From NCBI GenBank assembly GCA_963708245.1, contig OY970201.1:248001-312000 (forward strand): a stretch of 64,000 bases of DNA. Reading direction: 5' to 3'. Below, piece after piece: positions 18,560-27,722 of the stretch (position 1 is its first letter; each line of letters starts with the position of its first letter). The DNA comes from CAVYXK01 sp963708245. GTDB lineage: Bacteria > Pseudomonadota > Alphaproteobacteria > Acetobacterales > Acetobacteraceae. Under the pieces are notes generated by a model. That model had not been told where the DNA came from and did not search any database. It was given only the letters and a program-made list of their open reading frames with translations. The translations under genes and the position numbers were made by a program.

Positions 18560-20677
18560 GTGGAACTGCATCAGGCGATCGCCGCGCTGCGTTTCGACCC
18601 GCTGATCCCGCTCGACCTGTTGGCGGCGTTGGCGGGGCTGTGCGTGCTCGGGGTCCTGCTCGCGGCTTGGCGGAGAGCCCGTGGGACAGCGCTGCGCAGT
18701 CTCGCCTTCGCCGTGCTGCTGCTATGGCTGGCTGGGCCACGGTTGGTCCAGGAAACGCGGGAAGGCTTGCCCGATATCGGGCTAATGGTGGTCGATCAGA
18801 CCGCCCCGATGCAGGTCGGCGACCGTGCCCGCTTGGCGGAGGCAACACGCGCCGCTTTGGCGGAGCAGGCGGCAAAATTCCCAGATCTCGAGCTGCGGAC
18901 GGTGAATGTGCCCGAAAGCGGCAACTCCGGCACGCTGCTGTTCGGTGCGATCGAACGAGCGCTGGCCGATATCCCCCGCGCTCGCTTCGCCGGTACCATC
19001 GCCATCACCGACGGCCAGGCCAACGATATCCCCGCCAATGCCCAGGCTCCTGCGCTGGATGGTGCGCCCCTGAACGTGCTGATCCCGGCCAAGGGCGAGG
19101 AAGTGGATCGGCGGCTGCGGATCATCGAGGCACCGAGCTTCGGCATCGTCGGTAAGAGCGTGACGCTTCGCTTCGCGGTCGAAGACCTCGGGACCAACGA
19201 CCAAGGTCAGGCTGCCCGAGTCACCATTCGCCGAGACGGCGACCCCCCCGTCGTGGAGAGCGTGCCGGTCGATCGGCCGCAGATCTTGGATGTGCCGATC
19301 ACCCGCGCCGGCCCCACGGTGATCGAACTGTCGGCGGACAAGCTGCCAGGTGAGGTCTCGACGCTGAACAACCGCACGGTGGTAGAGATCAACGGCGTGC
19401 GTGACCGACTGCGCGTGCTGCTGATTTCCGGCGAGCCGCATCCGGGCGAACGCACTTGGCGGCGTCTGCTCAAATCCGATCCGGCGGTCGATCTGGTGCA
19501 TTTCACCATCCTGCGCCCGCCGGAGAAGGACGACCTGACGCCGCTCAACGAACTGTCGCTGATCGCCTTTCCCGTGCGCGAGCTGTTTCAGCAAAAGATC
19601 GACCAATTCGACCTGATCATCCTGGACCGGTTCCAGAACAGCGGGCTGCTGCCCCTGCCCTATCTCGACAACATTGCCCAGTACGTGCGCCAAGGCGGGG
19701 CGCTGCTCCTGAGCGTCGGGCCGGAGTTCGCCAGCCCGGCCAGCCTAGCTGACACGCCGCTGGGCGACGTGCTGCCTGCCATGCCGGCCCCCTACGACGG
19801 TGTGGTCGATGGCGCGTTCCGCCCGCGCGTCACTCCGATGGGGGCGCGTGATCCGGTCACCGAAGGACTTGCCGGTGCCAACCCTCCGGATAACCCTGAC
19901 GCGACCCCGACCTGGGGGTCGTGGTATCGCCGCGTTACGCCCGTCGACGTGCACGGCGAGGTGCTGATGAGCGCGCCGGACAGCGGGCCGCTGCTGATCA
20001 TGGACCGCGTCGGTAAGGGCCGGACCGCGTTGCTGCTGTCCGATCAGATCTGGTTGTGGTCGCGCGGCCACCAGGGCGGCGGACCGCAGGCCGAGTTGCT
20101 GCGTCGCATCGCCCACTGGCTGATGAAGGAACCGGAGCTGGAGGAGAACGCGATCACCGCGCGGGTTGTAGACGGTAAGCTAATGGTAGAGCGCCGATCG
20201 ATCGACGCCAGTCCACCCGGCAACATCACCGTGACCGATCCAGACGGCAAGACGCAAACTGTTGCGCTGCAAACGGTCAGCCCGGGCCGGGCCAAGGCAA
20301 GCCTACCGGCGGCCATGCCCGGTGTGTGGCGGGTCAGCGACGGCGTGCGACTTGCCTACGCTGCGGCGGGAGCGGCCAATCCGCTAGGGATCGCCGACCT
20401 GCGTGCGACCGCAACGAAAATGCGCAAGCTCGCAAGCGAGTCCGGCGGCGGCGTACACTGGCTCGACACTGGTAAACTCGGGGCGCCGCCGGTCGTGCCT
20501 GAACTGCGGCGAACGGAAGCGGGGCGCGCGGCGTCCGGCAACGACTGGATCGGGCTCGAGCGCCGTCGTGACCATTTGGTGACCGGGGTCGCCTCGCTCC
20601 GCTTGCTGCCCGCGTGGGCGGCCTTGCCGCTTATGCTGGGCCTGATGATCGCGACGTGGCGGCGCGAGGGCACGTGA
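18560..20677 (+). CDS. Membrane-anchored glutamine amidotransferase-like protein
   Basis: 705 aa from a GTG at 18560, one base after the upstream stop. Two N-terminal helices (residues about 20-60) and one C-terminal helix (about 677-697, LLPAWAALPLMLGLMIATWR) bracket a large extracytoplasmic part. It contains a VWA-like region (IGLMVVDQTAPMQVGD, GTIAITDGQAND), an Ig-like segment, and a class I amidotransferase-like fold (RVLLISGEPHPGERTWR, IAQYVRQGGALLLSVG) without an evident catalytic Cys. This is the standard last member of the MoxR-DUF58-DUF4159 operon. Confidence 0.82.
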   Translation: MELHQAIAALRFDPLIPLDLLAALAGLCVLGVLLAAWRRARGTALRSLAFAVLLLWLAGPRLVQETREGLPDIGLMVVDQTAPMQVGDRARLAEATRAALAEQAAKFPDLELRTVNVPESGNSGTLLFGAIERALADIPRARFAGTIAITDGQANDIPANAQAPALDGAPLNVLIPAKGEEVDRRLRIIEAPSFGIVGKSVTLRFAVEDLGTNDQGQAARVTIRRDGDPPVVESVPVDRPQILDVPITRAGPTVIELSADKLPGEVSTLNNRTVVEINGVRDRLRVLLISGEPHPGERTWRRLLKSDPAVDLVHFTILRPPEKDDLTPLNELSLIAFPVRELFQQKIDQFDLIILDRFQNSGLLPLPYLDNIAQYVRQGGALLLSVGPEFASPASLADTPLGDVLPAMPAPYDGVVDGAFRPRVTPMGARDPVTEGLAGANPPDNPDATPTWGSWYRRVTPVDVHGEVLMSAPDSGPLLIMDRVGKGRTALLLSDQIWLWSRGHQGGGPQAELLRRIAHWLMKEPELEENAITARVVDGKLMVERRSIDASPPGNITVTDPDGKTQTVALQTVSPGRAKASLPAAMPGVWRVSDGVRLAYAAAGAANPLGIADLRATATKMRKLASESGGGVHWLDTGKLGAPPVVPELRRTEAGRAASGNDWIGLERRRDHLVTGVASLRLLPAWAALPLMLGLMIATWRREGT

Positions 20678-20811
20678 GCGGCGGACGGGTTTTACGAGTG
20701 CTCCCCACCACCTACATCGAACGCAGCAGTGTGTACGGTCTTTGAAAGGATCGTGTCTTCCAGATAACAGATCCAGATAGGTGGGGCTTACCCCCACGGT
20801 CCTCGACCCCG

Positions 20812-21273
20812 GTGTCGCCGGCCTTTGCGCTGGTCGGCTTCATTGGGTTGGCGCTGCTGGTTTGCGCCGCAGATAGCGTGTTGGCTGGCAGCGCGCGCCG
20901 CTGGTACCTATCGCTTGCGCGGCCGCCCGGCACGCCGCCTGAGTGGCTGTTCGTCTCGGCGTGGGGCGTCCTGTGCGTGCTGATGGGCCTCGGCGGGTGG
21001 CTGGTCTGGCGGCGTTCGATCAGCGTCCGACCGCTGCAACTCTGGGGTTGGCAACTCGCAGTCAATGCGCTCTGGACTCCGGCCTTCTTCGGCTTGCACC
21101 GGCCGCTGTTCGGCTCGGCCGTGTTGCTGGCGCTGATTCCACTGATCGCCCTGACGATCCGACGTTTCGCATCGATCGATCGGGTCGCTGCCTGCTCGTT
21201 GATTCCCTATTTGCTGGCGACCGGCTATTCCCTTTACCTCAGCGCTGGATTCTACTGCCTCAATCCGGGCTGA
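20812..21273 (+). CDS. tspO: TspO/MBR family protein
   Basis: 153 aa from a GTG, with five hydrophobic helices. TspO signatures are RRWYLSLARPPGTPPEW after helix 1, FVSAWGVLCVLMGLGGWLVW, and LWGWQLAVNALWTPAFFGLH in the middle. TspO is a tryptophan-rich membrane sensor or transporter linked to tetrapyrroles and, in photosynthetic alphaproteobacteria, to pigment gene control. Two TspO-typical residues are changed here (ALWTP rather than the usual LNxxWS), but the fold looks complete. About 130 bp of non-coding DNA separates it from the operon upstream. Confidence 0.82.
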   Translation: MSPAFALVGFIGLALLVCAADSVLAGSARRWYLSLARPPGTPPEWLFVSAWGVLCVLMGLGGWLVWRRSISVRPLQLWGWQLAVNALWTPAFFGLHRPLFGSAVLLALIPLIALTIRRFASIDRVAACSLIPYLLATGYSLYLSAGFYCLNPG

Positions 21274-21287
21274 TCGAGGGAGGCTGC

Positions 21288-21950
21288 ATGAGGTGCAAGG
21301 GGTTGTTCGCGGTGTTGCGCCGCGGCGGGTTCACGGCGATGTGGGCGGGTCTCGTCGCGTTGGCGCAGCCGGCAGTGGCGCAGATCGCTCTGCCGCCGGA
21401 TGTCAGTCATTTTCAGGGATTCACCGGTGCCCCGAACATCGGCGGGCAATCGCTCCCACAGCAGGCAGGACCCGCACGTCCCCCGCCGATGGGTCTGCCC
21501 GGAGCGCAGCCGAAGGCAGCGCCGGCACCGGCGACAACGCCTCCGATCACGATGAATCCAACCGACGAGCTGTTCGATGCGATCAATCGCGGTGATCTTG
21601 CCGCGGCTCAGGACGCAGTCGCTCGGGGGGCGGACTTGAACGGCCACAATGTGCTGGGGATGACCCCGGTACAGCTTTCGGTCGATCTGGGGCGGAACGA
21701 CATCACGTTCCTGTTGCTGTCGGCGGGTGGCGGGGAGGCAGCGCCCTCTTCGGCATCGGCAGCGGGTCTCCTGCATGCGGGCGGCAAGGGAGTCGGCGGT
21801 GGAAAAGTTGCCCGCAATGCCGAGCGGAGGTCCTCCAAGCTGGTGCGGGCGACAGCGCCATCGCCGGTCCAGACGCCCCGGCTGTTCGCTGGAGACGGCG
21901 GCGCGCCAATTCCATCGGCCGGCTTCCTTGGCTTCGATCCTGGACATTAG
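21288..21950 (+). CDS. Secreted ankyrin-repeat protein
   Basis: 220 aa from the ATG at 21288, with a GAGGGAGG ribosome site. An N-terminal signal peptide (RRGGFTAMWAGLVALAQPAVAQ) has a plausible AxA cleavage site near residue 32. A Pro/Ala-rich linker follows. Then come about two ankyrin units, residues about 90-150: TDELFDAINRGDLAAAQDAV, ARGADLNGHNVLGMTPVQLS and DLGRNDITFLLLSAGGG. The C-terminal 70 residues are low complexity. Probably periplasmic; binding partner unknown. It follows tspO by 14 bp. Confidence 0.75.
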   Translation: MRCKGLFAVLRRGGFTAMWAGLVALAQPAVAQIALPPDVSHFQGFTGAPNIGGQSLPQQAGPARPPPMGLPGAQPKAAPAPATTPPITMNPTDELFDAINRGDLAAAQDAVARGADLNGHNVLGMTPVQLSVDLGRNDITFLLLSAGGGEAAPSSASAAGLLHAGGKGVGGGKVARNAERRSSKLVRATAPSPVQTPRLFAGDGGAPIPSAGFLGFDPGH

Positions 21951-22010
21951 AGCCGCGATGCGAAAGATTCTCCCGCCTCCCTAGAGCGAAATATCGTTCT
22001 GGCATCGCTG

Positions 22011-22016
22011 TATAAT
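22011..22016 (+). promoter_or_regulatory. Possible -10 element (TATAAT)
   Basis: A perfect TATAAT lies 27 bp before the ATG of the enolase-superfamily gene in a 92-bp gap. No convincing -35 hexamer is seen 16-18 bp upstream (gaaata), so this is a weak call. Confidence 0.3.
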
Positions 22017-22042
22017 CCCGCAGCCCTGGGCGGAGGCAAACC

Positions 22043-23212
22043 ATGAAGATCAGCGAGGTCGAATGCTATGTGCTGCTCGCTCCGGATATGAGCACCAGCA
22101 GCACCTCATCGGCGCAGGACAGCTTTATTGTCCTCGTCCATACCGACCAGGGAATCGTCGGTGTCGGCGAATCGGATGTCAACCCGTGGATCGCCCGCGC
22201 CTGCCTGGAAGCGCCCGGAACCCACACGATGGGACGGGGAATCCGTGAGATGCTGATTGGCGCCGACCCGTTGTCGATCGCTCCGCTCTGGGAACGCCTG
22301 TATGTCGGCAGCGCCATGAACGGACGGCGAGGCGCCGTAATCCATACGATCGGCGCAATCGAAATGGCGTTGTGGGACATTCGTGGGAAAGCCGAGAACA
22401 AGCCGATCTTCGAATTGCTGGGCGGCGCACGGCAGGAGGCTGTGGTCCCGTATGCCTCGTTGCAACCCACCGGAATGGGCTGGGAGGAGTACCGCAACTC
22501 GCTCTCGGCCTGGGCGGAACGTGCCAAGGCACTCGGCTTCAGTGCGGTGAAGGCCGAAGTGACGATGAACGGCCCCTACGCGCATGACGGCATGCACGAG
22601 GACTATGACAAGCATACGCGCGTTATCGAGGCCGTGCGCAAAGCCCTGGGAGCAGATATCACGCTCATGGTGGACGTGCAGTATATGTGGCCTGACGCCG
22701 CGACTGCTCTGAGAACCGTTCGGGACTGGGCCGAGTTCGATATTTTCTTCCTCGAAACACCGATCTGGATCGACCGGCTTGACGAATACGCGCGGCTGCA
22801 CGAGCAGGCGCCGATGCGGATCGCAGCCGGTGAGTGGCAAGCGACCCGATTCGAATTTCAGGAACTCATCGAGCGCGGGAAGATCGACGTGGCGCAACCC
22901 GATATCGGCCGTGTCGGTGGGTTCGGCGAGGCCGTGGCCGTCTGCGATATGGCAGCAGAACACGGCAGGCTGATCGTTCCGCATTGCTGGAAGACAGGCG
23001 TCTCGGTGACCGCGACTGCACATCTGGCGTTTGCGACGCCGCATTGTCGATTCATCGAGTATCTGCCTCCGGACTTATGCACATCTACTCTGCGGAAGGA
23101 GCTGGCGATCGACGGCTTCGAATTCCGCGATGGATTGATCCGGAAACCCTCGAAACCAGGGCTGGGTGCCGAGCTGAACCTGGATGCGCTCCAGCGTTAT
23201 CGCGTGGCGTGA
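22043..23212 (+). CDS. Mandelate racemase / muconate lactonizing enzyme family protein
   Basis: 389-aa enolase-superfamily member. The capping domain covers residues 1-125 and the barrel follows. Catalytic and metal residues are visible: a Lys in FSAVKAEVTM; metal ligands Asp in LMVDVQYMWPD, Glu in FFLETPIWID and Glu in IAAGEWQATR; and a barrel-end His in IVPHCWKTGVS. The chemistry starts with proton abstraction alpha to a carboxylate; in this family it is usually sugar-acid dehydration or racemisation. Substrate unknown. It converges on an amino-acid ABC permease 6 bp away. Confidence 0.85.
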   Translation: MKISEVECYVLLAPDMSTSSTSSAQDSFIVLVHTDQGIVGVGESDVNPWIARACLEAPGTHTMGRGIREMLIGADPLSIAPLWERLYVGSAMNGRRGAVIHTIGAIEMALWDIRGKAENKPIFELLGGARQEAVVPYASLQPTGMGWEEYRNSLSAWAERAKALGFSAVKAEVTMNGPYAHDGMHEDYDKHTRVIEAVRKALGADITLMVDVQYMWPDAATALRTVRDWAEFDIFFLETPIWIDRLDEYARLHEQAPMRIAAGEWQATRFEFQELIERGKIDVAQPDIGRVGGFGEAVAVCDMAAEHGRLIVPHCWKTGVSVTATAHLAFATPHCRFIEYLPPDLCTSTLRKELAIDGFEFRDGLIRKPSKPGLGAELNLDALQRYRVA

Positions 23213-23218
23213 GCGCGC

Positions 23219-23890
23219 TCAGCGCAGAATCGGAAAGCTGCGCTCCATGCGCGTGACAATGCGCGCCGTGATCAAAGTCAGCACGTAATAGACGGCAGCG
23301 ACGAAAGTATAGGCCTCGAAGGCACGGAAGGTATCGGCCGCGACGATCATGCCGACCCGCATCAGGTCGGTGACCGAGAGGATAGCAACCAGCGACGAAT
23401 CCTTCAGCATCCCGATAAAACTGTTGGCCAGCGGCGGAAAGACGATCCGCAGCGCCTGCGGCAAGACGATGTGGCGCATGGTCTGCACGCGCGAGAGGCC
23501 AAGTGAATAGGACGCCTCTGTTTGGCCTTTGGGAATGGCCTCGATGCCGGCTCGGAATACTTCCGCCAGGAAGGCCCCATAAGTCACGCCGAGGCCCGCG
23601 ACACCCGCATTAAACGCCGAGATGTTGATGTGCAGCAGCAGTGAGATGCCATAATAAACCCAGACGAGCGTGACCAGCAGCGGGACGCCGCGAAAGAAGT
23701 CGATATAGGCGACCGCGATGAAGCGTGCCGGGCGGACCTCGGACACCCGCGCTATTCCGGCGATCAGGCCCACCATGATCGCAAGGAGCTCCGACACGAT
23801 GGAGACTTCGAACGTGACGAGCAGGCCCTGCGCGAACATTGGTAAATAGGGGAGCAGGACGCTCCAGCGAAAAGTATAGCTAGCCGTCAT
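23219..23890 (-). CDS. Amino-acid ABC transporter permease (HisM/GlnP type)
   Basis: 223 aa with about five membrane helices. The polar amino-acid permease signature is present in the EAA loop: EASYSLGLSRVQTMRHIVLPQALRIVFPPL. FFRGVPLLVTLVWVYYG is the conserved helix-2 region. It would form the inner-membrane channel for the solute-binding protein encoded 200 bp upstream on the same strand. No ATP-binding subunit and no second permease is found in the window, so the transporter is incomplete here or borrows subunits. Confidence 0.88.
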   Translation of the reverse strand: MTASYTFRWSVLLPYLPMFAQGLLVTFEVSIVSELLAIMVGLIAGIARVSEVRPARFIAVAYIDFFRGVPLLVTLVWVYYGISLLLHINISAFNAGVAGLGVTYGAFLAEVFRAGIEAIPKGQTEASYSLGLSRVQTMRHIVLPQALRIVFPPLANSFIGMLKDSSLVAILSVTDLMRVGMIVAADTFRAFEAYTFVAAVYYVLTLITARIVTRMERSFPILR

Positions 23891-23951
23891 CGCTCAGACC
23901 TCGCGGAGATTGATCGCCGCCACCACCGTCACGGCCGGCCTCCCAAACGTC

Positions 23952-23977
23952 ATGGCGGGTCTTGTTGACCCGGCCAT
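23952..23977. repeat. REP-like palindrome
   Basis: atggcgggtc-ttgtt-gacccggccat is a near-perfect palindrome with one unpaired C. It lies in the 200-bp gap between permease and solute-binding protein genes. Similar GTCATGGC-GGG-CCCGGCCAT units are common intergenic repeats in alphaproteobacteria (recalled, not searched). It may trim or stabilise the transcript between the two genes. Confidence 0.5.
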
Positions 23978-24089
23978 CTCCCGCACATCACGCTACCGTG
24001 GCGGTACGTACGAGCAGAAGTCAGCCATGAAGGCGCCGAGCGCGATTCGTCCTGTTCAGCCGGCGCTTTCGATCCCTTCGCCCGGAGAT

Positions 24090-24965
24090 CTAATAGCCGC
24101 CCCGAAGAAGCTGAAGCTGCGCTAGGGGAGGTTCCCACCCTACGTCCTTAAGGTAGGTCGCTCGGTACTGACCGGAATTGATCCAGTCCTGAACCTGCAC
24201 GTCCACCCAGCGACAGAAGGCACCGTCGCCTCGCAGCACTCCGCCGCCGGACGGGAAATTTCTCAGGTAAGGCTGGTGCCTTCCGTCCAGGAGCACCTTG
24301 ATCGAACCCGGATGTTCCCTCGCATAAGTCAGTGAGCTTACGTCGTCCGACAGCGTTGCGTCAGCGCGTCCCGTCGTGACCTGCAAGAATGCGTCAAGAG
24401 GGCCGTTCACGTCCACCGGCTGCGAGTTCGAGAAGACGCTGCTGCGGATCTGGGATTCAACTGTGGAGAGCTGAACGGCGATCTTCGTCTGCGGCTTATT
24501 CAAGGCACTGATCACCTGGTCGGCAGTCGCATTCTCCCCGAGCGGAGAGTTCGGCGGCACGATCACGACGTCGCCGGTGGCCTCGAACGGCTTACAGAAA
24601 TCAACCACCATCGCGCGTGCAGGTGTCAATGCCATCTGCGCGACGATAATGTCGATCTTTCCAGCCTCCAAAGCAGGGATCAGAGCTGGAAATTCCACAT
24701 CGACGAAGGTGCATTTCACATTCAGCGTGGTGCACATCGCACGTGCCAGATCGACCTCGAAGCCTTGCGGATTGCCGCTAGGGTCGCGGTACATGATGGG
24801 CGGGTATTTCAGTTCCACGCCAACCCGCATCTCCTTACGGTCCAGGATGCGGTCCATTAGCGACTTCGGCGCCTGGGCACCGGCGCCCCCGGCGAATAGT
24901 GCGACCATGGCCGCGGCAACCAAGCCCGGCAACAGGCCGATGTGCAAGCTATCTCTTGGTTTCAT
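24090..24965 (-). CDS. Amino-acid ABC transporter substrate-binding protein
   Basis: 291 aa from the ATG at 24965. A signal peptide is clear (LPGLVAAAMVALFAGGAGAQAP, cleavage after AGA near residue 31). Family 3 solute-binding features: MRVGVELKYPPIMYRD, NPQGFEVDLARAMC, and VEFPALIPALEAGKIDIIVA. It would bind a polar amino acid or amine in the periplasm and hand it to the permease. Its position just downstream of the glutamine-synthetase-like gene suggests uptake of an amino acid or amine handled by that cluster; this is inference. Confidence 0.85.
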   Translation of the reverse strand: MKPRDSLHIGLLPGLVAAAMVALFAGGAGAQAPKSLMDRILDRKEMRVGVELKYPPIMYRDPSGNPQGFEVDLARAMCTTLNVKCTFVDVEFPALIPALEAGKIDIIVAQMALTPARAMVVDFCKPFEATGDVVIVPPNSPLGENATADQVISALNKPQTKIAVQLSTVESQIRSSVFSNSQPVDVNGPLDAFLQVTTGRADATLSDDVSSLTYAREHPGSIKVLLDGRHQPYLRNFPSGGGVLRGDGAFCRWVDVQVQDWINSGQYRATYLKDVGWEPPLAQLQLLRGGY

Positions 24966-25088
24966 CTGTTTCCCCCAAACTCTTTTGGTTGACCTTGTTC
25001 CTAGTGTCCCCATGTCGCTGCATTATGGCGCTCATCTCCCATCCAGACCAGATCGTGATATCGCGGCGGTCCCGACAACCTGACAAAA

Positions 25089-26387
25089 TCAGACATCCAA
25101 CGTCGTGTCCCGCTCCCATTGCGTCAGATGGCGCGCATAGCTATCCCACTCCTGCTGCCGAAGCTTCACATAGGCGTCGGCGAACTCTGCCCCGAGTGCC
25201 TGGCGCAGAACATCTGAGCCTGCAAACGCTCGGAGCGCATCCAGCAGATTCTTCGGCAAACGCCTTGCCTCGGGCACTGTATGCCCATGCGTGTACATGT
25301 TGAGATCCAGCCGCCGTCCGGGATCGCGCCTTTCGGCAATACCATCGAGTCCTGCAGCCAGGATCGCTGCTTGCAACAGATAGGGATTCGCCGCGCCATC
25401 GGCGAGGCGCAGCTCGAAGCGCCCGGCATCGGGGATGCGGATCATGTGAGTGCGGTTGTTGCCGCCGTAACTGACAGCATTCGGCGACCAGGTCGCACCC
25501 GAAGCGGTCATCGGCGCATCGATCCGCTTGTAGGAATTCACGGTCGGATTGGTAAGCGCGCATAATGCCTCGGCATGCGCGATCACGCCGCCGATAAATT
25601 GGTACGCAAGATCGGAAAGGCCGAGTTCGCCCGCCGAATGCGCGAAGATGTTCCGCCCGTCCTGCCAAAGCGAGACATGAACATGGCAACCCGAACCGGT
25701 CAGATGGACGAACGGCTTCGGCATGAAGGTTGCGCGCATGCCGTGCTGCTCTGCGATCGTCTTAACCATGTATTTGAAGAAGGCGTGGTGATCGGCCGTC
25801 ACCAGCGCCGGAGCGTACTGCCAGTTCATCTCGAACTGACCATTGGCGTCCTCGTGGTCGGTCTGATACGGGTTCCAGCCCAGCGCCAGCATGGCGTCGC
25901 TGATCGCGGCGATCACCTCATAGCGGCGCATCAGAGCGGACTGATCGTAGCAGGGCTTGGGTTGCCTGTCCGTGCCATCGAAGATGGCGGTGCCGTCGGG
26001 CGCGATCAGGAAGAACTCGCACTCCACGCCGGTCTGCATCTCGTAACCGCGCTTTTCTGCCTCCGCCACGACGCGCTTCAGCACGAGCCTCGGTGCCTGC
26101 GCCACCGGTGCTCCCGCCATCTGCAAGTCGGCGGCCAGCCAGCCGACCTCCGGCTTCCACGGCAGTTGGAGCAGACTGTCGGGATCGGCAATGGCGAACA
26201 TGTCCGGATCGGCCGGCGTCATGTCTAGCCAGGTCGCGAAACCGCCAAAGCCGGCACCCTCGCGCATCTGGTTGATGGCCGCGGCTGGAACCAGCTTGGC
26301 CCGCATCACCCCGAACAGGTCCAGGAACGAGATCAGGAAATGCCTGATCCCGCGGGATTTCGCTTCGGCCGCCAGATCAATCGCCAT
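25089..26387 (-). CDS. glnT: Type III glutamine synthetase / gamma-glutamylmethylamide synthetase-like
   Basis: 432 aa. GS-fold motifs: LISFLDLFGVMRAKLVP at the N-terminus, GVECEFFLIAPDG (metal-binding Glu), SGCHVHVSLWQDG, TNPTVNSYKRIDAPMTASG and NRTHMIRIPDAGRFELRLAD. The protein fits the GlnT/GMAS group better than GlnA: it is shorter, with a HVHVSLW motif and a split glutamate-synthase cluster upstream. It would ligate ammonia or an amine such as methylamine to glutamate with ATP. It starts 9 bp after the FMN subunit gene, so it is co-transcribed. Which amine it uses cannot be read. Confidence 0.78.
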   Translation of the reverse strand: MAIDLAAEAKSRGIRHFLISFLDLFGVMRAKLVPAAAINQMREGAGFGGFATWLDMTPADPDMFAIADPDSLLQLPWKPEVGWLAADLQMAGAPVAQAPRLVLKRVVAEAEKRGYEMQTGVECEFFLIAPDGTAIFDGTDRQPKPCYDQSALMRRYEVIAAISDAMLALGWNPYQTDHEDANGQFEMNWQYAPALVTADHHAFFKYMVKTIAEQHGMRATFMPKPFVHLTGSGCHVHVSLWQDGRNIFAHSAGELGLSDLAYQFIGGVIAHAEALCALTNPTVNSYKRIDAPMTASGATWSPNAVSYGGNNRTHMIRIPDAGRFELRLADGAANPYLLQAAILAAGLDGIAERRDPGRRLDLNMYTHGHTVPEARRLPKNLLDALRAFAGSDVLRQALGAEFADAYVKLRQQEWDSYARHLTQWERDTTLDV

Positions 26388-26396
26388 CGCCGCCCC

Positions 26397-27722
26397 TCAC
26401 GTTGCGCCTTGTCCGGGTATCCAGTCGGTGCCCGCCAGCTTCACCCCGGCCATCGCAGCCGCCTCGACGGTCAGCGCGACGAGGTCCTCGGGCTCGAGTT
26501 TCTGCAGGTGACTCTTGCCGCAGGCACGAGCGATCGTCTGCGCCTCCAACGTCATCACCGCGAGATAGTTGGCCAGGCGCCGTCCGCCCGACACCGGATC
26601 GAGCCGCGCCGCCAACTCCGGATCCTGCGTGGTGATACCGGCCGGATCGCGTCCTTCGTGCCAATCGTCATAGGCACCGGCAGTGGTGCCCAGCTTGCGG
26701 TACTCCCCTTCCAGGGCCGGATCGTTGTCGCCGAGCGCCACCAGGGCCGCGGTGCCGATCGACACAGCATCGGCGCCCAGCGCCAGCGCCTTCGCCACGT
26801 CTGCACCGCTGCGCACGCCGCCCGATATGATAAGCTGAACCTGGCGATACACGCCGAGCTCCTCTAACGCGCGCACTGCCGGGCGAATCGCTGCGAGCGT
26901 TGGGATCCCGACATTCTCGATGAACACTTCCTGGGTCGCGGCAGTACCGCCCTGCATACCGTCGATCACCACCACGTCCGCCCCCGCCTTCACAGCCAAC
27001 GCGGTGTCGTAATACGGCCGCGACGCACCCAGTTTCACATAGATCGGCTTCTCCCAATCGGTGATCTCGCGCAGTTCCTCGATCTTGATCTGCAGATCGT
27101 CCGGTCCGGTCCAGTCGGGATGCCGGCAGGCGGAGCGTTGGTCGATTCCTGCCGGCAAGCTCCGCATCTCCGCGACGCGTTCGGATAGTTTTTGCCCCAG
27201 CAGCATGCCGCCGCCACCGGGCTTGGCGCCCTGCCCGACCACGACTTCGATAGCGTCGGCGCGACGCAGATCGTCGGGGTTCATGCCGTAGCGCGACGGC
27301 AGGACCTGATACACAAGCGTACGGCTGTGCGTGCGTTCCTCGTCGGTCATGCCGCCGTCGCCAGTGGTGGTCGAGGTACCGGCGATGCTGGCGCCGCGCC
27401 CCAGCGCCTCCTTTGCCTGCGCTGACAGCGAACCGAAGCTCATGCCGGCAATCGTGATGGGGATTTTCAGCGCGATCGGCCGTTTCGCAAACCTTGTGCC
27501 CAGCAGCACATCGGTGCCGCAGCGTTCGCGGTATCCTTCTAGAGGATACCGGCTGATCGAGGCACCGAGGAACAGCAGGTCGTCGAAATGCGGTAGCTTG
27601 CGCTTCGCCCCGGCGCCGCGGATATCGTAGATGCCGGTCGCGGCGGCACGGCGGATCTCTGCCAGCACATGTGGATCAAAGGTTGCCGAGAAGCGTGGTG
27701 GCGTGCCCGGCGTGGAATCCAT
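26397..27722 (-). CDS. glxD: FMN-binding glutamate synthase-like subunit (GlxD/MgsC type)
   Basis: 441 aa from the ATG at 27722, which overlaps the upstream stop. It corresponds to the FMN barrel and 3Fe-4S part of glutamate synthase large subunit: ITIAGMSFGSLSAQAKEALG, GDGGMTDEERTHSRTLVYQV, NPDDLRRADAIEVVVGQGAKPGGGG and DVVVIDGMQGGTAATQEVF. A Cys-containing cluster segment (QRSACRHPDW) is partly visible. With the two neighbouring subunits it would rebuild a split GltB. By homology to MgsC/GlxD it may make N-methylglutamate or a related amino acid from an amine and a 2-oxoglutarate/glutamate pair. Confidence 0.75.
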   Translation of the reverse strand: MDSTPGTPPRFSATFDPHVLAEIRRAAATGIYDIRGAGAKRKLPHFDDLLFLGASISRYPLEGYRERCGTDVLLGTRFAKRPIALKIPITIAGMSFGSLSAQAKEALGRGASIAGTSTTTGDGGMTDEERTHSRTLVYQVLPSRYGMNPDDLRRADAIEVVVGQGAKPGGGGMLLGQKLSERVAEMRSLPAGIDQRSACRHPDWTGPDDLQIKIEELREITDWEKPIYVKLGASRPYYDTALAVKAGADVVVIDGMQGGTAATQEVFIENVGIPTLAAIRPAVRALEELGVYRQVQLIISGGVRSGADVAKALALGADAVSIGTAALVALGDNDPALEGEYRKLGTTAGAYDDWHEGRDPAGITTQDPELAARLDPVSGGRRLANYLAVMTLEAQTIARACGKSHLQKLEPEDLVALTVEAAAMAGVKLAGTDWIPGQGAT

